The notes below the pieces were generated by a model. It saw nothing but the letters and a program-made list of their open reading frames with translations. It had not been told where the DNA came from and did not search any database. Made by a program: the position numbers and the translations under genes. A stretch of 64,000 bases of DNA from Otis tarda (lineage: Eukaryota > Chordata > Aves > Otidiformes > Otididae), in assembly GCA_026413225.1 (NCBI GenBank), contig CM048552.1:21441001-21505000 (forward strand), written 5' to 3'. Positions 38,901 through 51,163 of the stretch are shown here, piece by piece. Every line of letters starts with the position of its first letter. Position 1 is the first letter of the stretch.

Positions 38901-41900
38901 ACAAGAGGGGTAATAGACACGAGTCAAAGTCAATGGGTTTAATGTGACAGCTAGTCATTATTGAGAGACCTGTCTTCTGTGTGTCCAGAACCCCAGAGAA
39001 GCCCATGGAGAGTTCTAAAAAAAGTTCCCACAGCTTTCAGGGTTGGTTGTTCTCAGTAAGCAAAAATAAATACAATACAATAGAATACAACTGAATGCAA
39101 TGCAATGCAATACAATGCAATACACTATGGCACAACACAATGCTATACAATGCAATACAATACGAAACTTAGAAGTTTCTGTTTGATCACTCTGCTGGTA
39201 TTACTGAATTGGTGGAGTGTTTTCTATACCATCTTGGGTGTTTCTCTTCATTCAAACTGACTTGAGAAATGCTTTAGTTCTGAAAACATTTTCTTAACAT
39301 AGGAAATTTAATACCACTGAGATGGCATAAATCTCCCAGATCTGCATGTGAATCTTCCGCCCTTTCATGTGCAAAACTGAACTCAATAGCCTCTAGAAAG
39401 CTGCTTTTTTCCCATTCTTAGTCTCTGCAGATGTCTGCTAGAGAGGAGTCTGACTCTCTTCTGTTGGCTGATGATCCATGTTATGCAGGCGTATAATTGA
39501 GGTATATATAATTTAATACCCCACCATCCAGATGTGAGGCAGAAAAGTTAATATATTTCTCAGAAAAGCTGGTTGTTTTTTGTTCATTTCATCTTTCTGG
39601 ACAGTTTGGCATTGGGGAAGTCTTGACAGATTGGTATTGTGAAAAGCTTGCATGGACATAGAGCTGCAGTTTGAGGAAAAACTGTCTATTCCCACAAAGG
39701 AATAAGCCCCATTCCCACCAAAAAGTGCTGTGGGAACAAAAAAATATGGAGGTCAACAAAATTCTTAATGACAGAGTCCTTCTTTGACTCCCTTTCCATT
39801 GCTTTTTATTCAGGAAGGATGATGGAACAAAACCAAGTATGCATTATGCATCCCCATGGCATGTTGTATACCCAGAAAGTTTCATCAACAGGTCTTTTTA
39901 ATACCTGACATATATATGTATCACATACCCCACAGCCAGTGATTGTGTTTCACCTCTGGAACAGTTACTGGTTCTGATTAGATGCATCTGTTCATTTCTT
40001 CGTTGCCTTTAGTACTTCTTTCCACACTTCAAGGATGCCAAAGTACTTTGGCTACTTTGGTCACCCTTTTCTCAGAGGAGTGTGCTAACTGAAAGGCAGA
40101 TTTACCATACGTAAGGGCAGAAGTTTACTGCAAGGTGGAAAGAGGAAATTTATAGAACCGCTTGCATCACAACAGTCACTGTTTTGAGCAATATTTTCTC
40201 AGAAAACTCTTTGGAAGAAGAATTGCAGAAATGCTAGACAAAAATTTTCAAAACACTATTAATTTTTTTCTGTTCTGTTATTGTCATACCTGAGCTGTTC
40301 TGTATTATTTGGTGTATTTAACAAACCACCCAGATTGCTTCTAACCTGTGCACATGGATTCTTAACGGACAGCCCTCATGCAGACAGCAAATGCCAACTA
40401 CCTTGCTTAACTGTGGTTCCCAAAAATACAGTTTGTACTGCCTTTTTTTATCAACCTGGACAGAAAAATCGGTTGAAAGTGCATTAAAAAGGAGTAAAAT
40501 ATGCAGAGAGATTGTTAAAAATTCACCATGGAAAATAGCGTTACCAAGAAATACATCACACAACTGAAATTAATTACAGCTCATATTTATTTTAATGGCA
40601 GAAGAACATGTTGATTAACAACCAGAGAACACTCTCCTGCAACACATTTTTCTGATATTACTGTGAAGTATAACAAGCTAAAGAAAATACTGGATTTGCT
40701 TTGGTGTCTGTTTACATTTTGGCTGTGCAATTCAAACCATGACGTACAAGACAGAGATACCAGATGGTTCACTATATCGATAAAGGACCACAGTGACTTT
40801 TATTTCTTAACTGAGAGAAGTATTCAAGGTGCTGCCACTGAAGAGTTCTTCGGGTCTGATACGAGTTGGTGATTTCAGATGGTTTCTTGCAGAAAGGAGC
40901 TTACATGTAACCAGAACCTTATCAGGCTGCTATGAGAGAAGCCAAAGGAGCCATAAGGGTGATGCTGGTACAAAAAACCCCAACAAACCATCCAATCGTA
41001 TCTCTGTTTTTCGTTTAATGGTTATTAAACTAACACTGTAATTTTTTTCTGTGTATCTCTAAGAACTGAGTGTATATGCTGAGGAATATCACTGCCCTTT
41101 ACATGAAATTAAACTCATCCCTTGCATAACTGAGTTCAGTCATGCACAATGCACTCTGTATGCCACACATGGAAAACAGAAGTACTAAAATTCTCAAGTA
41201 AGTGGGATTTTGGAGATGAGCAAACAAGCTTAATATATTAAAAAAAAAACCCCACCACACCAAAACTTTTTCTCAAAATAAGTTAAATCTTTTAAAAATT
41301 CTGAAAGAAAATTTTTGGAAAAAGAAGTAAAGGAAGTGCCTTAAATAGCTCGGAAATGGCAAAAGACATGACAACTATTTGTTTAAATAAAAAGGAAAAC
41401 ACAAACTCAATGACATGTTTCTCTCTCACCCTGTTTTACACATACCTATAGATATCATCGACTGCTGATGCTATTCGACTTTTGCTGACTCTGTGTCTGC
41501 AGTAGGAATATTGGCAGGCAGCACTGTATCAGCAGTCTGAAATTACATACAGACAACTATAAAAATGAGTGCCTCCTCTTAGATACAAGTTTATTTATTA
41601 TAGGAAGGCTGTAACATGAAGGGTGTGTGACCTTATGGATAAATTTGATGCAGTTTTGTAGTGTTTGACTCTGTGGACTTGCATGCCATTTAAAAGGAAG
41701 ATTGGAAGCAAGTTTGCCAATGCATGGTGGTAGTTATTCACTTTACAAGAAACACCTGATCCAACTCAGAGAAGACTAGATTTCAGATTAATCTAGCATG
41801 AGAAGGGATCAAGCTATCTCTTAGTGTGTACAGTATTTAGCTAGGAATAAACAAAGCTGAAGACTAGCAGGTTCCTGAGAGTTTCTCAATCTATTTAAAC

Positions 41901-42180
41901 AACATAAAGACCACACTAAAGTGTCATGAGTAGTCTTAAACACCCAGTGCCTTATCCAGAGCCTATTGAAGTAACCCAAATCTGACTGTTCTGTTCCTCC
42001 TGCTGTATGAGCAGGCCAGATTATGTATTCTTCTATATCTAGCAATGTTATTAAAGAATCTGCTCATGAAAGTTCTAGTGCTTAACAAGTGGAAATGAAA
42101 GGGCAAATTCAGTCAAGGTGTAAAAAGAGCTGAGAGATGACGGAAGGCAGAGATCAGAACACCTGTGTGGTAACTGGCTG
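35940..42180. other. Intergenic, no gene seen
   Basis: AT-rich DNA with a poly-T run (about 36191-36210), a pentanucleotide array at 39066-39165 and a possible ancient repeat near 38780-38845. No recognisable protein. Confidence 0.5.
39066..39165. repeat. Degenerate (CAATA)n/(CAATG)n pentanucleotide array
   Basis: About 100 bases of alternating AATAC, AATGC and related five-base units, with interruptions near 39126-39140. Confidence 0.85.
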
Positions 42181-42184
42181 TAGG

Positions 42185-42269
42185 TGGCCCTGTTTGAGCA
42201 GGGGGTTGGACCAGATGACCTCCAGAGGTCCCTGCCAACTTCAGCCATTCAGTGGTTCTGTGATTCTGA
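42185..42269 (+). mobile_element. CR1 LINE 3' fragment, short
   Basis: Contains GGGGGTTGGACCAGATGACC then TCCAGAGGTCCCTGCCAACT and ends GTGGTTCTGTGATTCTGA, the CR1 3' terminus. Confidence 0.88.
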
Positions 42270-43770
42270 GTACATGGAAATGATTATCTTCATACTTATA
42301 TTGCAGTTTCACTGTGGAAGTAGAGACGTGGGAGTTCATAGTCTTCTCCTCCATGGTCTTCTCCTTTAAATGCACATACAAATATAAAAGATAAAGGTGG
42401 ATTATTTAACAATAGTGATTCCAAAATTTAAGTATTAGTTTCCAGTGGAATCAGAAAGGCAGAACTAAACTCATTATAAATGAATCAACTCAGTTACATT
42501 GTTCTCAATCTGTATTCATGTCTTTGGAAGAATCTGTTTCTGCCATTGTTTCACTGTTTCATTGTTTCATTTATCTCATCTGTTCCTACCCCATTTGGAA
42601 GTGTAGTAAGAACAGTGGATTACTCTGTAGAATTGATTAGTTGACAATAGGGACAAGGCTTGTCTTTTATTTACTCCTTCTGCATTTCTGAATTCTCACG
42701 TGCCTTGTCAGGTTTTTGTTAAATTACATTTCTCAGGAAAATGTTATAATAAAATGACTGAATTCTACAAGACAGTAAACTGAATGATTGAGCTGAATGA
42801 ACAAAGAAGCAAATTATATAGTAGGTTAATGACACTCCCAAAAACTTGGGTGAAAAGCTAAAGCAGGAGTGGAATACTAATCAGAAGCTACTCTCTAACC
42901 AATAATTATATATGCTAGTGAAAAATACTACTTTTACATTACATTAAATCCCTTTTTTTTTTTTACTTCAGTAGCAGCAGCAATGATTTTTTTTTAACGA
43001 TTAATTCTTACCAAGCAAGAGAAATATTTAATCCATGAAAAGCCATTATTGAGCGTGAAGGAACTAAATACAGGATGTGTTTCATGCAGCCAGCACTGCT
43101 GTATCCAAGGGGCTCTGAACATGAGTCCATGCTTACACAAGGGTGTGGCTGTGTAGGGCAATTTGAGGCAATTTGGCATTTCCCTCCATGTCCATAGTGT
43201 ACTGCTTGTTTCTAGCAGACAAGTGTCTGCGTGCAGAAACCGCCATAACGTCTTGCAGTAACTGACCCCCTTGTTGGCAGTGGCAGCAGCGCGCAAGAAG
43301 GGAATGAACATGGAGATAATTACCCTGGCTCCGCAGAGGTCGGGCCTGGGGAATGTTTGTGGGGTAGCGTCTGCTGGAGCTGACTGGGCTTTAGTCAGTA
43401 TAAAGATTTCATACAGAAGACTTCTACCGCTAAAGTTATCTTTCTGGTCCCTTTCAAGAAATCTGAAGTAACCTATTTATTTTTTAACGGTGCGCTGGTC
43501 ACAGATATTACAGTGCTGGTGCTATACTAGAGGCTATGGGTGTTCTTGTTAAAAGGTTTAACTATTGCGAAGTCAGCTGGGAGGCATCATAGCATTCTCA
43601 CTTGTGAATAATACAGCAAACTTCTGTAAAGAAACACACAAAATTCCATTTAACACCTTTTACTGACACAGCCCCAGAAACCCCTGTGCCAGTCACAGCA
43701 CACACACGGAGCAGGAGACCATATTTCCCCTGATATTAAAGACGGGCAAAAGATGGTGGGGGGAAAATAG
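42270..43770. other. Intergenic, no gene seen
   Basis: AT-rich, with a poly-T run at about 42953-42965 and 42987-42995. Short frames only. Confidence 0.5.
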
Positions 43771-43776
43771 GGCACT

Positions 43777-43886
43777 AGGAAGTGAAGTGATTTGCTGAAG
43801 ATCACCCAGAATATTTATCAGAGAGCTGAGAAGAACGCATGGGTCTACTGACTACTACTTTTGTCTCTTATTCACTAGAGTATGGG
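43777..43886 (-). mobile_element. Ancient tRNA-derived SINE fragment (MIR/LFSINE-like)
   Basis: The plus strand reads AGTGAAGTGATTTGCTGAAG then ATCACCCAGA, later GAGAGCTGAGAAGAACGCAT and ATTCACTAGAGTATG. In order, these match the reverse complement of a MIR-type SINE (AAGTGACTTGCCCAAGGTCA, GAGCTGGGAA...CCCAGGTCT, CTATCCACTAG). Longer and clearer than the copy at 34245-34320. Confidence 0.6.
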
Positions 43887-43889
43887 ATT

Positions 43890-46800
43890 TTCATACATTC
43901 ATGCAAAATGCTCTGTATATTCTTTCTTTGTCAATTGATAGTCCTAATGTATTCTTTATGTGTCATGGTTAGTGAACACAGAACAACATGGTTAGCACAT
44001 TACAAATTAGATCCAAAGTCCACTGATATGAGTGTATCCCAAAAAACTTTGGATGGAGCCTGTACTAAACTAAAAGGGACAGGCTCTGGAGCTCTGCCTG
44101 TCATTTACTAGATGAAAGGAAATAGAATTTTTCAAATTAAGATCAATAAATAAAGTTTAGCATTCCTTAGTGGATTTTTTTTTTTTAATCTTTGATAGAA
44201 AAGTTGTGAAGTTCCCAACATCCTTGCCTTGGCAAGAAAGCACCTACTTCCCCAAGATACAGGGTCCTTAGGAACTCCTGAGGACTGGTCTGCTCACCTT
44301 ATAAGAGATACATTTTTGAGAACCTCGTACAGAAGCCTTGGGAACAGAGCCCAGATTGTTGAGAGCTTGCAATTCTTTCAAGTAGCTTTGGTTTGCCAGC
44401 TGAATTTTGCCGCTAGAGAACCTTCCAAGTCACTAGTAAGAAGGTAGGTGGGTGAGAAGAAACTGGGCAAAAAATGTGAAGAATGTTTTGATTTCACTGA
44501 ACTGGCATCTTCCAAGGGAGAAAATTGTTACATGGGAGCATCTCTGATCAGTTTCGTTATGATTCCTATGCTAATGCAAAGAACTTTGGATTCAATTTTT
44601 ATAGCATTATAGCCCTAGAGGCCAGTGATGATGTAGAAGTGTCTGTACACATTGCATAGAAATACATCATTTCCATATGTCATGTTTGCAAAGACAATGT
44701 AAGGCTTCTATAGCAGCAAGAGGGCTTGGAGAGTGAGACGACTACAATGCCATCAGTCCCTCTGCGACTCCACATTGCTAGACCGATCCAGGAAGATATT
44801 TTTTTGCTGGTTGTTTGTTACTAACATGATCTGTACATCACCAATCATTGAAAAAAAATACACTGACCTTCATTAAAGAGTCAATGGCTACATGAAACTA
44901 ATTAATAAAGAAATAGTATTCTTAGAAATCGAAACGGTGAATGCTGTTTTCCTTTTTGATTTATATGTATAATATAATACAAAATTATTGTAATAAATTA
45001 TGTTAATGGGAATTTTCTACTATTTATAAGTGCACCTCTAACTAGTTCAGTCTGAAAGAGATAAATATGTCAAGAAATGGTACTAATTCCCTTCCCTAAA
45101 TATGAGAAGATTTAGAGATAGGATTTTAAGTGTTACACTTGGAATCAGAGCAAAAGCTGTACATTCAGGATTCTGCAATAAATATTTACGTTGTATTTTT
45201 TGAAGACAGAGACAGTGCAAACATATTTCAAGCAGACTAAACATGTCTGGAATAAATTCTAAAAATAATTTCCTCTGAAGATAGGTTAATTGTTGTTTTA
45301 TAGTGCAGAGTTACAGCTAACAAAGTCTTTCCCAAATGTGAGCTTCTAACGTAGAGTTTTTAGATAAGCAAGTGGTTTACTGTAACAGATGCGTTTCTGA
45401 AAGCTGAGAAGACCTAAGAGTAAAACCCAGATGCTGTGGGTTATCTATTGTAATGCAAGCCAAAGAGGCATATCACAGAAAGTGTATGTGAGGGGAAAGG
45501 TGTCCAATTTTGAACTACTGGTAGGAGTGAGAAACATCTGAGATGTCACAGAGCCAAAACTCACATGTGAGCTGCACAGCATCCGTGCTCTGCCACACTG
45601 CTCAGAGCAGGGAGGGCAGGGAACCCCAATGGGCTCCGTCTCTGCCTTGGGGGAGAGCTCATGGGAGCTCATGGTGCGGAAATGCAGCACCATGCTCCTG
45701 TGGTGGGAATTCTTCAATGCCTCAGGGACTCCTTATGTCTCATGTATGCCACAGGAGATGGGACTGGCCTATTTGCTTAGAGGCCATATTACTGGTTTAG
45801 TCAATCAGTTAAGGTACTTTCCCAAACTAATATTTCAATTTTTTTTTTTTTTTTAAATTGTGTCTGTTAAAACTCCTGAAAATAAGGCACATTTTCTGGT
45901 CATGTTCAAAGTCATATCTGGTACCTGTGGATGTCACAGAAATATATTTCTATGTGATTTCCTGTTGAAGTCTGTCATCTCCTGCAGAACTATGATGACG
46001 CCTGCCGTAAGATAATGCACTTCTCCATCATTCAGTGATTTTGATCCCATCTGGCATGAAAAAAGGGATGGAAGCTTTCCCTTGTGTTGAATTGCCTGGG
46101 CAATCCTTGTTAGCAGGTGTGCTGCTCATTTTTTACAGTAATTGCCTGTGACATTGCAGTGGAGCTTCCTGAGATAAGATGGCTTGTCTGCTGCAGAGAC
46201 TTGGATTCACATCTCCCTGCCTTGGTTTTACTCCTCTTTATGATGCTTGTGAGAGTGAGTCTGGTCCTGAGTAGCGCTCAGGAAGAAGGAGAGCATTGTC
46301 AGCAAGTTTTCAGTTATTAAATTAACAGCTTCCGTTGTAAGCACGTTGCAGCTGGGGGTGAAGAAACAGGCTGTGTTGCCAGACCTGAGGCAGGAGAATG
46401 AATCTGTAGTGCAGAAACTGTAAAGAATCAAGGGTCTTGCTCTGAAGCTGTTTGTGAATTTGGGTAGCAAGAATAAAGTAGATTTATCCTTCAGACCAGC
46501 AGGGTGGTTGCATTGATGGGGAAGGAGGTTTCAGATGGAGAGTTAGCAGCTGAGTCAGGAGTGGTGTTTCCAGAGGTGCATGGGAAGAGCCTTCTTTGAG
46601 AGATACACAGGGAGAGGAACTGAAATCTTGGTCTGTTGGCCTTCGAAATTAGTAGAAAGCTCACAATAGGCTTCAGTGGACTCTGTCAGAGAAAGGTCCT
46701 GGATACCGCTGCATATTTGCAGCAGAGCTGTGAAATGTGTCCTGTGGGTCCGACCTGACAGATAGCACTGAAGGGAGTGAGGCTTTGGTCTCCAGGTTAG

Positions 46801-49150
46801 GACGTGGGAGATGGGAGGTGAAAGAAAGGAGTTTTTATTACTTTGCTTCTTAATTAATCGTTGGGTTCTTTTAAAGGGGGAAGTTAAGAGATAAGGAAAA
46901 ATGCGTAAAATAATTCATTATTTGTGCGAAGATCTGTGGTGTGTTTGTAAGAAATCTTCTCACCCCATCTTTTTTCTAAATCCTTGTGAGCAACAAATAC
47001 TGAGCCAAATTTCACCAAATCAGATAAAAGATCAAAATTGGATCTTTTGGAATTTTTAAACTCACTTTAATTAGCAATGTGTTTTGAAAAATATCTTTTC
47101 TATGACAAGGAAAAAACCAGCACAGGAACCACAAATATACATTTTTATTAATTATGTAACCATACAAACAAGCAATGGAACACTGAACTGTTTCTCATGT
47201 GGTTTTTTTTTTAATACAAAAAAGTACTTAGTAAAAATGAATTTAGAAATTATTTTGGAAACCCAATTGAGATATTTTTCCATAGGCAACTGTTACTGAT
47301 ATAATTTTTGCTTATTTATATTGATATAAGATCATAATCTAATAAGCAATTTTTTTAAAATTGTAGTATGGCATCAATATTTTTATTATACCTGTGCGTA
47401 ACTATGTTGCATTTTCTACTGCTACATTAATGAATATAATTTTATTTTTGCCTATTATTTTGTGATAAGTAAGAGTATCCATTTAGAATTCACTTTTAAA
47501 AAACTTAAAAAGATAATTTTTCTTCTCTAATACTTTGTACAAAGCCAAATATAATTTTCTTCATCTTCTTTCTTTATATTTGTAGCTTTTTCCATTACTG
47601 TTTTTAATTTGTAATGAGGAATATTTGTGCAGATACATTTTGTTATGAAGACAGCTGAGCTCTGCCAAACATTGTCCTACTAGCTCAAGCTAGAATTGCA
47701 AGAAAACATTCCAGACTGTGCCCTTTTGAATGGCCATTTATTCCAAGTAGTGATAAAATAACTTCTTTCTAACTGGTGTTGCATAACTCAGCCTATTTCT
47801 CTACTATTTCTTTTCTAAAATCAGAATAATAATAATATGTTTCCCCTTTGCAGTTTATTTTATCCTCTAGAAATATAATAAAATTATGAAAAAAATAGTT
47901 GTGCTATCAAAAATGATAAGCAGTCATTGGAGAATCAATTACTAAATACAAGACATACAATGACACAATGGACAAAGGCACTGTCCATCCATCATCTGCT
48001 CTTAGCACCTCAATCCTGAATTCCTCGTTGAAGATAATGGGAATTTTGTCCTAATTAAGGAGTTTAGGAATATGGTAGTATTTACATGACAAAGAGAATC
48101 AAATACATAGTTAGCTGGTTTAATACAAAGGCACTTTTACTATTCTGCTTTTTCTTTTTTTTTCAATATACTCAGTGGAAGTGACAGTGGCAAGATAGCA
48201 TTGATTTTCATAATTGCAGTCTGGAAGATCATTTAAAAGCTATCAAAACTTTGACACTGGATGAAGATCTGTTACAAAAAAATATGTATTCCCAGACTGC
48301 TCATAATTTCTAAGAGTATCAGAAAATATAAATTTATCTCAAAAAGCTGATCTGCTTGCAGCTGATTTCGTATAAAAGACAGCAACCGAGAAAATTTGGG
48401 ACTTTCTGTTGTGCATAATTGACTGGTTTATGGTAGCAGTAGACTGTATTAACCAGTATGGCATGAGTCTGCTCTCAGGAGACCAGCTTCACATTCAGCT
48501 TCTTATGGTGCCGACACAGTGGTCAGTTGAAAGGATCTGCAGAGACAACCCAAGCTCTTTGAAAAGTCACTGATTTCAAAGGAAGCAATTGCAATAGCTA
48601 AAGTTGCATACCTCTGAAATTGCTCAGTTAACAGAATTGTCATCACAACTAAATTAAACATTTTTAACTTTGATCTTGTAGTCTTACTATTGAAGCAGTC
48701 TTTGTTGTAAGCTTCTGGTGCTTTAAACAGAAAAGTCCACTCAATAATTATATCAACATTTCTTGTCAGACTGATCATCAGGACTGAGAAAACAAAAGCA
48801 AAAAATTTCTGTAAGCATTTGAACTTTTAAATGAATGTATTTGCTTATACTCAGTTTTTGAGTTCCTTTCAAATGATCATTTGCTCACTAGCGGAAGTTA
48901 GTGGAAAGTAGAATACAGAATTGCCTGACTGTTTATGGAGATGTAATGGTAAGGTTTTAGAAGTACTGACACGTCAAGCCAATCAGATAACAGGTTACCT
49001 GCCTATCAAATCTGGAAACAAAGTCCAAAAATTTTCCCTGCCCATAGTTAAAATATAAATTTTCAATCTGTCTGTAGAAGTAAACAATTTCAGTAGATTA
49101 AATAGCCTGACATCTGATAAAACCAGAATTGGCTTTCAAATTGGCAACAA
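43890..49150. other. Intergenic, no gene seen
   Basis: AT-rich, with a slightly GC-richer patch at about 45540-45760 that has overlapping short frames on both strands but no recognisable protein. Poly-T tract at 45839-45855. Confidence 0.5.
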
Positions 49151-49160
49151 AGGTGCATTG

Positions 49161-49739
49161 TGTCCATTTGGGATGGAGTCACCTCTCCCCATAGCAGCCC
49201 TCACAGTGCTGTGCTTTGTAGCTGTAGCTAGGACGGTGTTGATAACACACCCATGTTTTGGCTGCTGGTGAGCAGCGCTTGCACAGTATCAAGGCTGTCT
49301 CTCCAACCCCACTCCAAAGACCAGTAGGTTGGAGTCGGGCAAGATGTTGGGAAGAGACGTAGCTAGGACAGCTGACCCAACTGACCAAAGGGATATCCCA
49401 TACCATATGACACCATATTCAACAATAAAATCTGAAAGAATGGAGAAGAAGGGAAGGGGGAGCATTTGTTATTAAGGCATTTGTCTTCTGAAGCAACCAC
49501 TGCGTGTGCTGAGGCCCTGCTTCCCAGAAGGTGGCTGGACATCGCCTGCTGAAGGGAAATGAAAAATAAATCTTTTTACTTTTCTTTGCTTCCACGTGGT
49601 CTTTGCTTCTTGTTATTAAGCCACTTTTGTCTCAAACCATGAATTTTTCATCTTATTTTCTGTCCCTGTCTCACTGAGGAGGGGGCCTGAAAGAGTGGCT
49701 TGGTGGCACATGATGGACAGCCAAGGTCAACCCACCATA
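49161..49739 (+). mobile_element. LTR of an avian endogenous retrovirus, approximate ends
   Basis: Contains GGACAGCTGACCCAACTGAC then CAAAGGGATATCCCATACCA and ATGACACCATATTC, a signature block of bird LTRs. An AATAAAA motif lies at 49424 and AATAAA at 49565-49570, with a pyrimidine-rich stretch after. The start near TGTCCATTTGGGATGGAG fits the family's TGTCC... end; the right end near CAACCCACCATA is less sure. AAAGG occurs at 49149-49153 and 49740-49744, a possible but unproven target duplication. No retroviral genes are attached. Confidence 0.75.
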
Positions 49740-51113
49740 AAAGGACAACAGACTTTTACAATGAATTGTAAGTTGCTGTTCTAAGCTTTATTCCAGTCGT
49801 CATAAATGGCATGGGACTTCATACACTTCCTATGATCTTACAAGCCTTAAAGAGATCTGATTTCCTCTGAAATAAAGAAGGTCTACAGTGTAATTACAAC
49901 TTGGAAAGAAGCAAAGCCAATTCAAGTTTATGAAGAGTCACAGCCAATAGCCAGGGGATGGGAGAGCTTGCAAAGGAAATCTGGCAGTCCTGGAAGTCAG
50001 AACTGGGAGCTCTGGAAGGCTGAAGAGCTCAGAGCAGGCAGCCAGGAAAAATGGCAGCATCAGGACAGGACATACCTCATAGTGCTGGAAGCTAGAGTTA
50101 CTTCCAGTGTACTCTACAGGAGTTTTTATTACATAGAAAACATTTTCACATTTCTAGCCCAAATGAGCCTGATAGTTGAAAGTGCAAATAAGTTCAACAT
50201 GGTCTCTTGGTAAACTGAGAAATTGCTCTGTTACAAAGAGTGAAAAGTCCCTGAAAGTATCGATCATAGAGCTATTCATGCAGCACTACAAAAATGCCTT
50301 GAGTAGAATGCCCAGGCCAGTTGCAGCTTAAGGTACGTAAAATGAAAACAGAGTCCTGGAGACACAGAAGAGCTGCGTCTTTTATGGAGAAGGCTCTGAC
50401 CTACATGTACCATGAGACTTTTCATGTAAGACATTCTGAAAAAGTGCAGTCATGAAGTCTGAGAAGCCCTACAGTTTGAGAGTACTCTTCTTGTTTGGGT
50501 GGTAGACAAGCACCTTATCATAAGGCACGTGCCCTAAATAAGTTTTGGCCAGTAATTTCTGAACTGACTTGTGAATGGATTCATGACTTGGGATTGTAAG
50601 AGTTCTTTGAGGAACAAATAACCTGAGATGGTAGATCCATAGACAAAGTAAAAAATATCTTTAAAAAAAAACAAAACAAAACACAACCAACAAATTTTGT
50701 GGCAGTTCTCTAAATAAGCAAAGACTGAAAATATGTTCAAACTATGGATAACCTATTTCAGGTCTTGTTAGAGAAAGCATCCACCCTTTCCTCATCTCAT
50801 ACAGTTTCTCATTCCAGCCCATGGGATCCAACCTTTTTTCATTGTGCTGGGATTTTTTGAACTGAAACCAATTCTCCACTAGTTTTGCATGCAGCTACAC
50901 AAATGCTTATGCAGCCCAAGGGATACACATTGTCATGAAACTGAGCAGGCTGGTGGTAAGAAAAGGGTGAGATGGCCCTTTTCAGCCACAGCACTGTGTC
51001 TTGCCATCTTAAACAGATCATGGAACTGGACTGTAAGAGACATTTCCCTCAGGACATAGACATGCCGTGGGATGAGAAAATTCAGCCTCTTGGTGCTTAA
51101 ATAATCTGTAAGA

Positions 51114-51163
51114 ATGCACATATCTTCTGCTGGACTGTGGAGATGCACATATCTTCTGCTGGA
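51114..51163. repeat. Local direct duplication, 21-base copies, period 29
   Basis: ATGCACATATCTTCTGCTGG plus one base occurs at 51114-51134 and again at 51143-51163, perfectly. Confidence 0.95.

Noticed and set aside
45543..45856. Overlapping plus-strand frames of 75-85 codons in a GC-richer patch
   Set aside because: Frames are open on both strands, without splice signals that agree or a recognisable protein; composition alone explains them.
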